Of a stretch of 64,000 nucleotides of DNA, positions 46,417 to 54,442 are shown in pieces; position 1 is the stretch's first letter; every line of letters begins with the position of its first letter. The notes beneath the pieces are model-generated. The model was given only the letters and a program-made list of their open reading frames with translations. It had not been told where the DNA came from and searched no databases. This DNA comes from an uncultured Clostridia bacterium (lineage in GTDB: Bacteria > Bacillota > Clostridia > TANB77 > CAG-508): NCBI GenBank assembly GCA_934133165.1, contig CAKPAW010000001.1, positions 347,221 to 411,220 on the forward strand, given 5' to 3'. The position numbers and the translations under genes were made by a program.

Positions 46417-47679
46417 TTAGTCCTTTAAAAAGTAAATTATATTTGGTTTTATATTTTGTGCAACCTCAATAACTTCTTCTTTAGTTACATTTTTTATTTT
46501 ATCTTTGTATTCTTCTATTGTAACATTGTTACCTGATAATTCTTGACCAAAATAGTAACTAATTTCAGTATCTTGTTCTTCTTCTATGTTGTTAATAGTT
46601 GCATAAATTAGATTTTTAGCACTTTCAAAATTTTCTTCTGTAAATTTTCCTTTTTTCATGTCTTCTAATTGTTCATTTATAATGTTCACAGCTTTTTCAT
46701 AGTTTTCTATTTCTATTCCAGCTCTTATTAATATTATTTGTTTTCTTTTTACAAAGTTTGATCCACATGTATATGCTAAACTTGCTTTTTCCCTTACATT
46801 TTGGAATAGTTTTGAATTTGCACCTACACCTAAGATTGTATTATATACCATAGTTATATAACTTACATTTTTAACTTTAGCTAGTACGTCTAAGCCCATT
46901 ATTAATTTTCCTTGTGTAACATCCATACTTTCTTTTACTATTCTTTGCTCTTTTGCTTCTTGTTTTGGCTCTTCTTTAACAATTTGTGGTTTTCTTTGTT
47001 CTAAATTTTGTAAATATTTATTCTCTTTTATTGTTTTTTGTAATTCTTCTATATTTTCACCTGAAGCAAAAATATCTATTTTACACTCTTTTATTACTTC
47101 TAAATAATATTCATATAATTCTTTTGCTGATATTTTTTCTATATCTTCTATATATCCATATTTATAAAGCCCATATGGTTTATCTTTGTACATTTCCTCA
47201 ATACATCTATCTAATGCATATAGTGCTTTATTGTCTATTTTTCCTTCTATTATTTGTTTTAAATTTTCTTTTTCCCCTTGTAAATATTCTTCTTTGAAAG
47301 CTCCATTTTCTGTATATGGGTTAAACATTATAGAAAGTAATAATTCCAAACCTTTTTTACTCAAATTTTCATTTTCAGGTAAATAACTATTGTTTATTGT
47401 TTCTAAATAAAACTTAAAAGTATGGTAATCTCCTGATTTTTCTATACCACAATCAAAAGAAGCTCCATACATTTCTTCTAATTCTTTACTTATTAATTCT
47501 TGTGAAGGTAACTCTTTAGTTCCTCTTCTTAAAACTGCTGCAAGTAATGCATTTTTTGTAACTGTTTCTCTTTTTAAAGGTACAGTTAAGAAAGTTGCAA
47601 ATAAATCTGTTTTAAATTTATTTGTTTCTATTTGGTGGAAAGTGATTCCTTCTTTTATTTCATATTTTTTATCTAGCAT
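46417..47679 (-). CDS. M16-family peptidase homologue lacking zinc site
   Basis: The protein has 420 residues with overall M16 fold features (LAAVLRRGTKELPSQELISKELEEMYGASFD; ASLAYTCGSNF). The HxxEH motif expected early in the sequence is missing. It is probably the non-catalytic partner of the downstream active M16 protein, as in YmfF/YmfH pairs. The two are in the same direction and likely co-transcribed. Confidence 0.85.
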   Translation of the reverse strand: MLDKKYEIKEGITFHQIETNKFKTDLFATFLTVPLKRETVTKNALLAAVLRRGTKELPSQELISKELEEMYGASFDCGIEKSGDYHTFKFYLETINNSYLPENENLSKKGLELLLSIMFNPYTENGAFKEEYLQGEKENLKQIIEGKIDNKALYALDRCIEEMYKDKPYGLYKYGYIEDIEKISAKELYEYYLEVIKECKIDIFASGENIEELQKTIKENKYLQNLEQRKPQIVKEEPKQEAKEQRIVKESMDVTQGKLIMGLDVLAKVKNVSYITMVYNTILGVGANSKLFQNVREKASLAYTCGSNFVKRKQIILIRAGIEIENYEKAVNIINEQLEDMKKGKFTEENFESAKNLIYATINNIEEEQDTEISYYFGQELSGNNVTIEEYKDKIKNVTKEEVIEVAQNIKPNIIYFLKD

Positions 47680-47699
47680 ATCTTCCTCCTACTACCCTT

Positions 47700-47785
47700 T
47701 GGGGACGTTTCCTTTTGGTTAATCTGTCCCTTTTGGTACTTTATTATATTATTTATATAAAGTAAAAAGAAACGTCCTCAACACA
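47700..47785. repeat. Eroded GGGGACGTTTCC inverted-repeat element
   Basis: The left arm is well preserved (GGGGACGTTTCC..GTCCCTTTTGG, 47700-47737). The right arm is reduced to AAAGTA..AGAAACGTCC. It is a decaying copy of the element seen intact at 22137-22254, and lies just upstream of the M16 gene start. Confidence 0.6.
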
Positions 47786-47880
47786 TTTTTTAATATTATA
47801 ATACAAAATGGAAAAAATATACAAGGCATCTTGTATATTTTTTCCACATTTATTGACAAAATATTTACATTTTTTTATTA

Positions 47881-48321
47881 TTAATTTAATTTTTGTTTTA
47901 CTATTTCATTAATTGTTTTTCCGTCTGCTGCTGGTCCTATTTTTGTTTTTGCTTCTTTCATAACCATTCCCATATCTTTCATTGTGCTTGCACCAGTTGA
48001 AGCTATAACTTCTTCTACTATTTTTTCTATTTCTTCTGTTGTTAATGGTTTTGGTAAGTACTCCGAAAGTATTTCTATTTCTTCATTTATTTGATCTATT
48101 AAATCTTGTCTTCCACTTTTCTCATAATCTGCTAATGAGTCTTTTCTTTTTTTAGATTCTTTTGCTATTATTTCTGTAATTTGTTCATCATTTAATTCTA
48201 TTTGTTTATCTTTTTCTACTTGTAATATTGCTGCTCTAACCATTTGAATAACGTTTTTTCTAATTATTTTTTTATCTCTCATTGATACCTTCATATCTTC
48301 TAATAATTTTTCTTTTAACAT
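47881..48321 (-). CDS. yqeY: YqeY/GatB-like domain protein
   Basis: The protein has 146 residues and matches the YqeY family throughout: an N-terminal helical part with RKNVIQMVRAAI, then the GatB/YqeY-type region ending MKDMGMVMKEAKTKIGPAADGKTINEIVKQKL. The family resembles the tRNA-binding tail of GatB amidotransferase; its exact role is not settled. It follows rpsU, as in many Firmicutes. Confidence 0.92.
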   Translation of the reverse strand: MLKEKLLEDMKVSMRDKKIIRKNVIQMVRAAILQVEKDKQIELNDEQITEIIAKESKKRKDSLADYEKSGRQDLIDQINEEIEILSEYLPKPLTTEEIEKIVEEVIASTGASTMKDMGMVMKEAKTKIGPAADGKTINEIVKQKLN

Positions 48322-48356
48322 ATAAATCCTCCTTAATTATTTTTAATATATAAAAA

Positions 48357-48392
48357 GGTTGGAAATTATTAGTGTACCCCTAATTTCCAACC
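48357..48392 (-). terminator. Hairpin between rpsU and yqeY
   Basis: GGTTGGAAATTA / TAATTTCCAACC stem with TTTTTATAT after it on the minus strand. It probably lets only part of the transcription into yqeY. Confidence 0.75.
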
Positions 48393-48403
48393 TCCATTTC
48401 TAA

Positions 48404-48574
48404 TTAAAATTTTCTTTTTCTTGCAGCCTCTGATTTCTTCTTTCTCTTTACGCTTGGTTTTTCATAATGTTCTCTTTTACGTACCTCTTGTAATACGCCA
48501 TTTCTTGCGCATTGTCTTTTAAATCTTTTTAAGGCATCTTCTATATTTCCATTATTAACTTTAATCTCTGACAT
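48404..48574 (-). CDS. rpsU: 30S ribosomal protein S21
   Basis: The protein has 56 residues, the full length of the family: MSEIKVNNGNIEDALKRFKR, CARNGVLQEVRKREHYEKP and a basic tail ending RKRKF. It binds the small subunit near the platform and the anti-Shine-Dalgarno region. The strong ribosome-binding site GGAGGGG and a near-consensus promoter fit high expression. Confidence 0.95.
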   Translation of the reverse strand: MSEIKVNNGNIEDALKRFKRQCARNGVLQEVRKREHYEKPSVKRKKKSEAARKRKF

Positions 48575-48662
48575 TTAATGTTCCCCTCCTTCCGGTAACT
48601 ACACTTGCTTAGTGTGGGATGTAATTGGTAGTTTTTTACTTTTTTCTACCTACGCAGTTTGT

Positions 48663-48692
48663 ATTATACCTTAATCGGTTGCTTTTTGTCAA
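48663..48692 (-). promoter_or_regulatory. SigA promoter of rpsU with structured leader
   Basis: On the minus strand TTGACA (48692-48687), 18-nt spacer, TATAAT (48668-48663). The leader (about 48590-48645) can form AACTAC/GTAGTT enclosing ACAC/GTGT just before the ribosome-binding site. This is a candidate autoregulatory structure. Confidence 0.75.
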
Positions 48693-48708
48693 TACATGTA
48701 CAGAAATT

Positions 48709-49254
48709 TTATCCTACGTCTTTATTAAGTCCGTCCCAGATTACTACTTCATTTTGAGCCAAACTCTTCTTTACATCTATAATTCTCTGGTTTGAAGAAC
48801 CTCTAAATCTCAATTTTGGATCTTTTAATTCGTCTACAAATCTTCCATCTACTATATAATCTATATTATCTAGCATTTCTTTTGTAGTTTCTCTATGTTC
48901 TTCTCCTATCATTTGTCCTAATATTTGTTTATCAAATGTAAATCCAGTATAGCACCAAATCTTTTTATCTGGATATGTTTCTTTTACTTTTTTAATTAAT
49001 GGAACTAGCCCCTCTTGATTTGTTTTTTCGAATGGTTCCCCACCTAGAAGGCTTAATCCTGTAATATATTCTGGTTTTAAATCATCTATTATTTCTTTTT
49101 CTTCTTTTTCTGTAAAGTCGTTTCCATAGTTAAAATCCCATGCTTCTTTGTTGAAGCAATTTTTGCAATGATGATTGCATCCACTTACAAATAATGAAAC
49201 TCTAACTCCAGGTCCATTTGCTACATCACAATTTTTAATTTTTGCATATTTCAT
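48709..49254 (-). CDS. nrdG: Anaerobic ribonucleotide reductase activating protein
   Basis: The protein has 181 residues. It is a radical-SAM activase with the iron-sulfur cluster cysteines in CNHHCKNC (CxxxCxxC), followed by SLLGGEPF (SAM-binding GGE) and WCYTGF. It generates the glycyl radical on NrdD by cleaving S-adenosylmethionine. It is 110 nt downstream of nrdD, in the same direction, as usual. Confidence 0.95.
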   Translation of the reverse strand: MKYAKIKNCDVANGPGVRVSLFVSGCNHHCKNCFNKEAWDFNYGNDFTEKEEKEIIDDLKPEYITGLSLLGGEPFEKTNQEGLVPLIKKVKETYPDKKIWCYTGFTFDKQILGQMIGEEHRETTKEMLDNIDYIVDGRFVDELKDPKLRFRGSSNQRIIDVKKSLAQNEVVIWDGLNKDVG

Positions 49255-49298
49255 TTTTGCTCTCCTTTGGCTAATGTTCTATCTTGCTTTAGTTCCTG

Positions 49299-49352
49299 AC
49301 GGGGACGCTTCTTTCCCTATGGTCTTTCTTCTGTGATAAGAAACATCCCTTG
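49299..49352. repeat. Degenerate GGGGACG-type hairpin between nrdD and nrdG
   Basis: GGGGACGCTTCTT..AAGAAACATCCC form an imperfect stem. It is probably an old copy of the GGGGACG repeat group. Confidence 0.4.
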
Positions 49353-49364
49353 CCAGTATTATTT

Positions 49365-51491
49365 TTACAAGTGTAATACTCTTGATTTGATTTCTTTTGT
49401 TTTTCCTTCGTTCCAGAAGTTCTCTCCTAAATAACCACATGTTCTTCTTGTTACATTCATTTTGTTTTTATCTTTGTTTCCACAGTTTGGACATTCCCAT
49501 TCTAGGTTATCATTTATTATTATTTCTCCGTCAAATCCACAAACATGGCAGTAATCTGATTTTGTATTAAATTCTGCATATTGGATATTGTCATAAATAA
49601 ATTTAACTAAATCTTCTAATGCTTTTAAGTTATGTCTCATGTTTGGTATTTCTACATAAGAAATTGCTCCACCAAGTGATAATTCTTGGAATTCACTTTC
49701 AAATTTTAGTTTTGAAAATGCGTCAATTTTCTCTCTAACGTCTACATGATAAGAGTTTGTATAATATCCTTTATCTGTTACGTCTTTTATTTCTCCAAAT
49801 TTTTCTTTATCTATTCTTGCAAATCTGTAACATAAACTTTCTGCTGGTGTTCCATATAATGCAAATCCAAGTCCTGTTTCGTGTTTCCATTCAAGTGTTG
49901 CGTCTCTTAAACGTTTCATTACTTTAATTGCAAAGTCATGTCCTTCTGGAGTAGTGTGTGATACACCTTTCATTAATTTTGTAGTTTCATAAATTCCTAT
50001 ATATCCTAATGAAAGTGTTGAGTATCCACCTTTTAATAACTCATCTATTTTCTCTCCTGGCTGCATACGAGCTATTGCTCCATATCTCCAGTGTATTGGA
50101 CTTGTATTAGAAAGTGTTCCAAGTAAAGCATAATGTCTACACATTAATGCTTCTTTGCATATATCTAGTCTTTCATCTAATAGTTTCCAGAATTTTTCTT
50201 CATCTCCATCTGCAATAATACCAATTTGAGGTAAGTTGATACTAACAACACCTTGATTAAATCTTCCTTCAAATTTGTAGTTTCCATTTTCATCTTTCCA
50301 TGGTGATAAGAAACTTCTGCATCCCATTGGACTGAATACATTTCCTTCATAGTTTTCACGCATTTTTTTAGCTGAAATATAATCTGGGTATAATCTTTTT
50401 GCTGAACATTTTACTGCAAGTTTTGTTAAATAATCATATTCTCCACCTTTTAGGCAGTTGTGATCGTCTAGTACATATATTAATTTAGGGAAAGCTGGTG
50501 TAACATATACACCTTTTTCATTTTTAATTCCTTCATATCTTTGTCTGATAATTTCTTCAATTACCATTGCATTTTCTTTAATGTATGGATCATCTTTCTT
50601 TAAGTTTAAGAATATTGTTACGAATGGAGATTGTCCATTTGTTGTCATTAATGTATTTATTTGATATTGAATTGTTTGTACACCTGCTGATATTTCTTTT
50701 TTAAGTCTTTGTTGTGTTAATCTTTCTATTATATCTTCTGACAATTCATTTCCAAATTCTTTTTCAAAAGTTCTCCTAAATTTTTCATAACTTTTTCTTA
50801 CATATTTTCCTAAATGGCTAATATCTACAGATTGTCCACCATATTGGTTAGATGCTACTGCAGCAATTATTTGTGTCATTACTGTACAGGCTACCTGGAA
50901 ACTTTTTGGTGATTCTATTAATTTTCCATTCATTACTGTTCCATTATCTAACATATCTCCTATGTTTATTAAACAACAGTTGAATATTGGTTGTAAGAAA
51001 TAGTCCATATCATGAAAATGTAGAATTCCATCTTCGTGTGCTTTTGTTATTTTTTCAGGTAATAAAATTCTTTTTGTTAAATCTTTAGAAACTTCTCCTG
51101 CTATGTAATCTCTTTGTGTTGAAGCTAAGATTGCATTTTTGTTTGAATTTTCTTCTAATAATTCTTTGTTTTGGTTTTTGATTAATCCTAATATTGATTC
51201 ATCTGTTGTGTTTGCTTTTCTTACTAATGCTCTTGTATAACGATAAATCATATATTTTTTAGCAAGTTCGAATTTTTTTAAGTCCATTAATTGTTCTTCT
51301 ATAATGTCTTGAATATCTTCTACTAATATTCTTTTTTTATCTAGTTCCTCTATATATTTTGTTATTTTTTTAACTTCTTCTTTTGTTACTCTTTCTTTTG
51401 GTTTTACTTCTTTGTTTGCTTTTTCAATTGCAGTGATGATTTTGTCTCTATTATAATCTACTGCTCTACCATCTCTTTTTATTACCTTCAT
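49365..51491 (-). CDS. nrdD: Anaerobic ribonucleoside-triphosphate reductase
   Basis: The protein has 708 residues. An N-terminal ATP-cone (MKVIKRDGRAVDYNRDKI) is followed by the catalytic barrel with QYQINTLMTTNGQSPF and MGCRSFLSPW. The C-terminal zinc site uses paired cysteines in CHVCGFDG and CPNCG. The glycyl-radical loop is RRTCGYLG. It reduces NTPs to dNTPs without oxygen. The start ATG at 51491 has GGAAGGGG upstream. It shares a divergent control region with the Crp/Fnr gene. Confidence 0.96.
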   Translation of the reverse strand: MKVIKRDGRAVDYNRDKIITAIEKANKEVKPKERVTKEEVKKITKYIEELDKKRILVEDIQDIIEEQLMDLKKFELAKKYMIYRYTRALVRKANTTDESILGLIKNQNKELLEENSNKNAILASTQRDYIAGEVSKDLTKRILLPEKITKAHEDGILHFHDMDYFLQPIFNCCLINIGDMLDNGTVMNGKLIESPKSFQVACTVMTQIIAAVASNQYGGQSVDISHLGKYVRKSYEKFRRTFEKEFGNELSEDIIERLTQQRLKKEISAGVQTIQYQINTLMTTNGQSPFVTIFLNLKKDDPYIKENAMVIEEIIRQRYEGIKNEKGVYVTPAFPKLIYVLDDHNCLKGGEYDYLTKLAVKCSAKRLYPDYISAKKMRENYEGNVFSPMGCRSFLSPWKDENGNYKFEGRFNQGVVSINLPQIGIIADGDEEKFWKLLDERLDICKEALMCRHYALLGTLSNTSPIHWRYGAIARMQPGEKIDELLKGGYSTLSLGYIGIYETTKLMKGVSHTTPEGHDFAIKVMKRLRDATLEWKHETGLGFALYGTPAESLCYRFARIDKEKFGEIKDVTDKGYYTNSYHVDVREKIDAFSKLKFESEFQELSLGGAISYVEIPNMRHNLKALEDLVKFIYDNIQYAEFNTKSDYCHVCGFDGEIIINDNLEWECPNCGNKDKNKMNVTRRTCGYLGENFWNEGKTKEIKSRVLHL

Positions 51492-51554
51492 TGTTTCGTT
51501 TCCCCTTCCGTTTTTGTTTATGAACTTATTATATATTAAGTTTTTTATTTTTCT

Positions 51555-51568
51555 GTTGCAAATGCAAC
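51555..51568. promoter_or_regulatory. Palindrome GTTGCA-AA-TGCAAC in nrdD promoter region
   Basis: 14-bp inverted repeat in the divergent nrdD/crp-fnr spacer, upstream of a TATAAT-like hexamer for nrdD. A half site GTTGCA recurs at 51667-51672, overlapping the -35 of the opposite promoter. It is a candidate operator for the adjacent Crp/Fnr-type regulator. Confidence 0.45.
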
Positions 51569-51667
51569 AATAACAAAATTTGTTTTTTTAACAATTTGTA
51601 TCTCTTGTCGTTCTAGGTCAATTCCTTTTATTACATTTAGATTACAAACATTTTTTGTCATTTTTTG

Positions 51668-51696
51668 TTGCAATACTGCGGTTTTTAGGGTATAAT
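51668..51696 (+). promoter_or_regulatory. SigA promoter of the Crp/Fnr-type gene
   Basis: TTGCAA (51668-51673), 17-nt spacer, TATAAT (51691-51696). The transcript leader is about 80 nt. Confidence 0.75.
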
Positions 51697-51782
51697 CTTA
51701 ACATAAATAAAATAGTTATTTTAAGACAAACTTTTTCATATAATATAATATATAATTTTTGAAAGTGATGTGATTATATAGC

Positions 51783-52406
51783 ATGTCTGAAATTTTTGAT
51801 TTAATTAATACTTTAGAACATGGATGTTCTAAGGTTCAAAAAAAGCATTTTAATAAAAATGAAATTATAACTACATATATTCAAAAAAGAAATCAAATTT
51901 GCATCATGCTTGATGGAAAAGCTGATTTAATTAGATTTGATTTAAATGGAAATCAAGATATAGTAGATAAGTTTAATACCTCAGATATTTTTGGTGAAGC
52001 ATTTTATCCTGTTCATACAAATAACGAGCTTACTGTTGTAGCCACTTCTCCTTGTGATGTATTGTTTTTATTACATGATGATATTGCACATAAATGTAAA
52101 GAAAATTGTAGATTTCATTCTACTTTATCTTCTATTATATTGGAATTAACTTTAAGAAACGCTGTACATCAAAATACGAGAATTGAAGTTTTATCTAAAA
52201 GAACTATTAGGGAAAAAATTTTAACATATCTTTCAATTCTCTCTAGTAAGGACTTTAGTAAATCCATTACTATCCCTTTTTCTTTTACAAATTTAGCAGA
52301 TTATTTAAGTGTAGATAGAAGTGCTATGATGAGAGAACTTAAAAATCTAATTGATGAAGGCTTTATAGCAAAAAACGGAAATAAAATTAAATTGTTATAT
52401 AAATAA
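51783..52406 (+). CDS. Crp/Fnr-family transcription regulator
   Basis: The protein has 207 residues. An N-terminal cyclic-nucleotide-binding-type barrel (about 15-115, with IMLDGKADLIRF and DIFGEAFY) is followed by a dimer helix and a C-terminal winged helix (TNLADYLSVDRSAMMRELKNL as recognition region). Cysteines at HKCKENC lie near the barrel end, but the N-terminal cysteine cluster of oxygen-sensing FNR is absent. It is likely to sense a small ligand or redox state. The divergence from nrdDG suggests control of anaerobic or stress metabolism. Confidence 0.9.
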   Translation: MSEIFDLINTLEHGCSKVQKKHFNKNEIITTYIQKRNQICIMLDGKADLIRFDLNGNQDIVDKFNTSDIFGEAFYPVHTNNELTVVATSPCDVLFLLHDDIAHKCKENCRFHSTLSSIILELTLRNAVHQNTRIEVLSKRTIREKILTYLSILSSKDFSKSITIPFSFTNLADYLSVDRSAMMRELKNLIDEGFIAKNGNKIKLLYK

Positions 52407-52483
52407 ACTGTTTTTAGGGACGGAGCAAAAAAACAGCTAGATTTTTTTAAGCTGTTTTTTTGCTCCGTCCCCAAAAAGCAGTT
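52407..52483. terminator. Convergent terminator formed by a GGGGACGGAGCAAAA repeat
   Basis: Long near-perfect hairpin: GGGACGGAGCAAAAAAACAGC pairs with its complement about 10 nt away, and pairing extends outwards (ACTG..CAGT). T and A tracts on both sides suit termination for both the plus-strand regulator and the minus-strand substrate-binding gene. It shares GGGGACGGAGC with a copy at 56543-56571. Confidence 0.75.
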
Positions 52484-53492
52484 ATTTTTTTATTGCTTTT
52501 TCAGCATATGAATTGTTTATTACTTTATCAAACGGTGCTTTTTGTTTTAATTCTCCTGCTTCTTCCATTACTGTTTGTAATAAATTATATGATTCTTCTT
52601 TCATTACTGGTGCAGTCTTCCAAGCATCTATATCTTTATAACTTTGTAATACACTTGCTAATAATTCTACATCTGTATCTGGGAAAAAGTCTTTTATTAC
52701 CTCTGCAACTTCTTTCATACTGTGTTCCTCTACCCATTTTTGTCCTTTATATATTGCATTTGTAAATTTTTGAATTAGTTCACTATTATTTTTAATATAA
52801 CTCTTTTTAGCAAAATATGCTGTATATGGTATTTCTCCAGAAGCTTCTCCAACAGATGCTACAACATAACCTTTTCCAGCATTTTGAGTCATTGTTGCTG
52901 TAGGCTCAAATAGTGTTACATAGTCTGCTGTTCCTCCTGAAAATGCTCCTGCCATTAAATCAAATTTAATGCTATCATCTAATACTAAATCTGTTTGAGG
53001 GTTTATTCCATTTTTCTTTAATACATATTCAAATGTCATGTATGGAACTCCACCTTTTCTTCCTGGTATAATTGTTTTTCCTTTTAAATCTTGCCAACTA
53101 AAATTATCTGTCTTTTCTCTTGAAACTAAAAAAGATCCATCTTTTTGTGTTAATTGTGCAAACACTTCACAATAATCTTCTTTTCCTTCGTTATATACGT
53201 ATATACTTGCTTCTGGTCCTGCAAAACCTATGTCACTTTGATTTGCTAAAACTGCAGTCATAACTTTGTCTGCTCCTTGGCCTGTTGTTAATTCTACTTC
53301 TAGCCCTTCTTCTTCCATAAATCCTTTAGCTATTGCTACATATTGAGGTGCATAAAAAACTGATCTTGTTACTTCATTTACTCTTACTTTTTGAAGTGCC
53401 ACTTCCTTTGAATTATCTCTTGTAGTAAAGTAGCAAATAACTCCTACTGCTACAAGTATAATTACAATTGCGATGATAAAATATTTATTCAT
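52482..53492 (-). CDS. ABC importer substrate-binding protein (NMT1/SsuA/TauA type)
   Basis: The protein has 336 residues. It has an N-terminal hydrophobic anchor (about 3-23), without a clear lipobox Cys context. A two-lobe binding protein of the nitrate/sulfonate/taurine/thiamine-precursor class follows: FYAPQYVAIAKGFMEEEGL, SDIGFAGPEASIY, LKGKTIIPGRKGGVP. It would capture a small ligand outside the membrane and deliver it to the permease. The substrate is not evident from sequence. It is the last gene of the ATPase-permease-binding protein operon. Confidence 0.85.
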   Translation of the reverse strand: MNKYFIIAIVIILVAVGVICYFTTRDNSKEVALQKVRVNEVTRSVFYAPQYVAIAKGFMEEEGLEVELTTGQGADKVMTAVLANQSDIGFAGPEASIYVYNEGKEDYCEVFAQLTQKDGSFLVSREKTDNFSWQDLKGKTIIPGRKGGVPYMTFEYVLKKNGINPQTDLVLDDSIKFDLMAGAFSGGTADYVTLFEPTATMTQNAGKGYVVASVGEASGEIPYTAYFAKKSYIKNNSELIQKFTNAIYKGQKWVEEHSMKEVAEVIKDFFPDTDVELLASVLQSYKDIDAWKTAPVMKEESYNLLQTVMEEAGELKQKAPFDKVINNSYAEKAIKK

Positions 53493-53594
53493 CTTTATTC
53501 CCCTTTCTCTTTATTTTGAATGTAAAAACATTATGTTATATTTTATTCGTTTGCTTGCTTAGCTGTTCCTGTTTTAATTTTAATAATTTTATTT

Positions 53595-53628
53595 AAGGAC
53601 AATTGGGGACGGGTCACTTTTGTCCTTT
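53595..53628. repeat. Short GGGGACGGGTCACTTTTGTCC repeat
   Basis: Hairpin AAGGACAA..TTGTCCTTT around GGGGACGGGTCAC. It is related to the arms of the 6972-7260 element, and lies between the permease and binding-protein genes without disturbing either. Confidence 0.55.
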
Positions 53629-53634
53629 GAACTT

Positions 53635-54442
53635 TTATCTTTTTACAAATATTTTTTCAAGAATTACTACTGCTTGATACATTAAATATGCCACAACTGC
53701 AAGTATTATAACACTTGTCATTACTAAGTCTAATTGGAATACTTGCCCTCCATATACTATTAAATATCCAAGTCCTGCTTTTGATACTAAAAATTCCCCT
53801 GTTATTACACCTACTAAAGATAATCCTATGTTTACCTTTAATGAGTTGAAAAATGTATGTTTATTTGCAGGTATTATTATTCTTGTTAGTACTTGAAATT
53901 TATTTGCATGAAATGTTTGAGCCATTTTTATTAATTCTTTGTCAGTGTTTAAAAAACCATTTAATATTTCTAAAATTGTTACTATCAAAGATATTGCAAG
54001 TGCCATTACAATTATTGCTGGCATTCCTGCTCCTACCCATATAATAATTACTGGTCCGAAGAGCTACTTTTGGCAAACTATTTAATACTACTAAAAATGG
54101 TTCTGAAACTTTAGATAAAAATTTAGACCACCATAAAAGTATTGCTATAATTGCCCCTAAAAATGTTCCTAGTAAGAAACCTATTAATGTTTCTAAACAA
54201 GTTACTTTTAAATGTTCTAGCAAATTATTTTGTGATAGATTTAGAAAAGTTTTTAGTATTCTACTAGGCTGGCTCATAATAAAACTATCTATAATTCCTT
54301 TATTAGCTAGGACTTCCCACAATACTATTAATCCAATAACTATGCTAAATTGGACTATTTTTATAACAATTTTTTCTGTTTTGTTTCTTTTTAAGTATTT
54401 TCTTCTGTCATTTGACATTGTTTTTTCTTTATTCATGTACAT
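53635..54442 (-). CDS. ABC importer permease (SsuC/TauC type), +1 frameshift at CGG
   Basis: A 268-residue product when one base is skipped at CGG 54058-54056, the usual family length. The N-terminal half contains helix 1 (QFSIVIGLIVLWEVL) and LEHLKVTCLETLIGFLLGTF, then VLNSLPKVAL. Zero frame continues as unrelated residues for about 37 codons to a stop. The +1 frame gives GPVIIIWVGAGMPAIIVMALAIS, the conserved EAA-loop region of SsuC-like permeases that contacts the ATPase. The C-terminal half follows with VNIGLSLVGVITGEF. It forms the membrane channel with the ATPase encoded just upstream (14-nt overlap) and the binding protein downstream. Confidence 0.87.
54056..54058 (-). other. +1 frameshift site CTT-CGG-A in ABC permease
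   Basis: Leu-CGG-ACC in zero frame; skipping C gives Leu-GGA-CCA, matching the ALGP of the family. CTT followed by a poorly read arginine codon mirrors the CUU-AGG-C shift site of yeast Ty1. Confidence 0.88.

Noticed and set aside
17111..54058. Random sequencing or assembly indels as the explanation for the five frame changes
   Set aside because: All five occur at CGG, all shift by the same single base and all restore a family-expected glycine; random indels would occur at varied places and in both directions. Raw reads would still be needed for proof.
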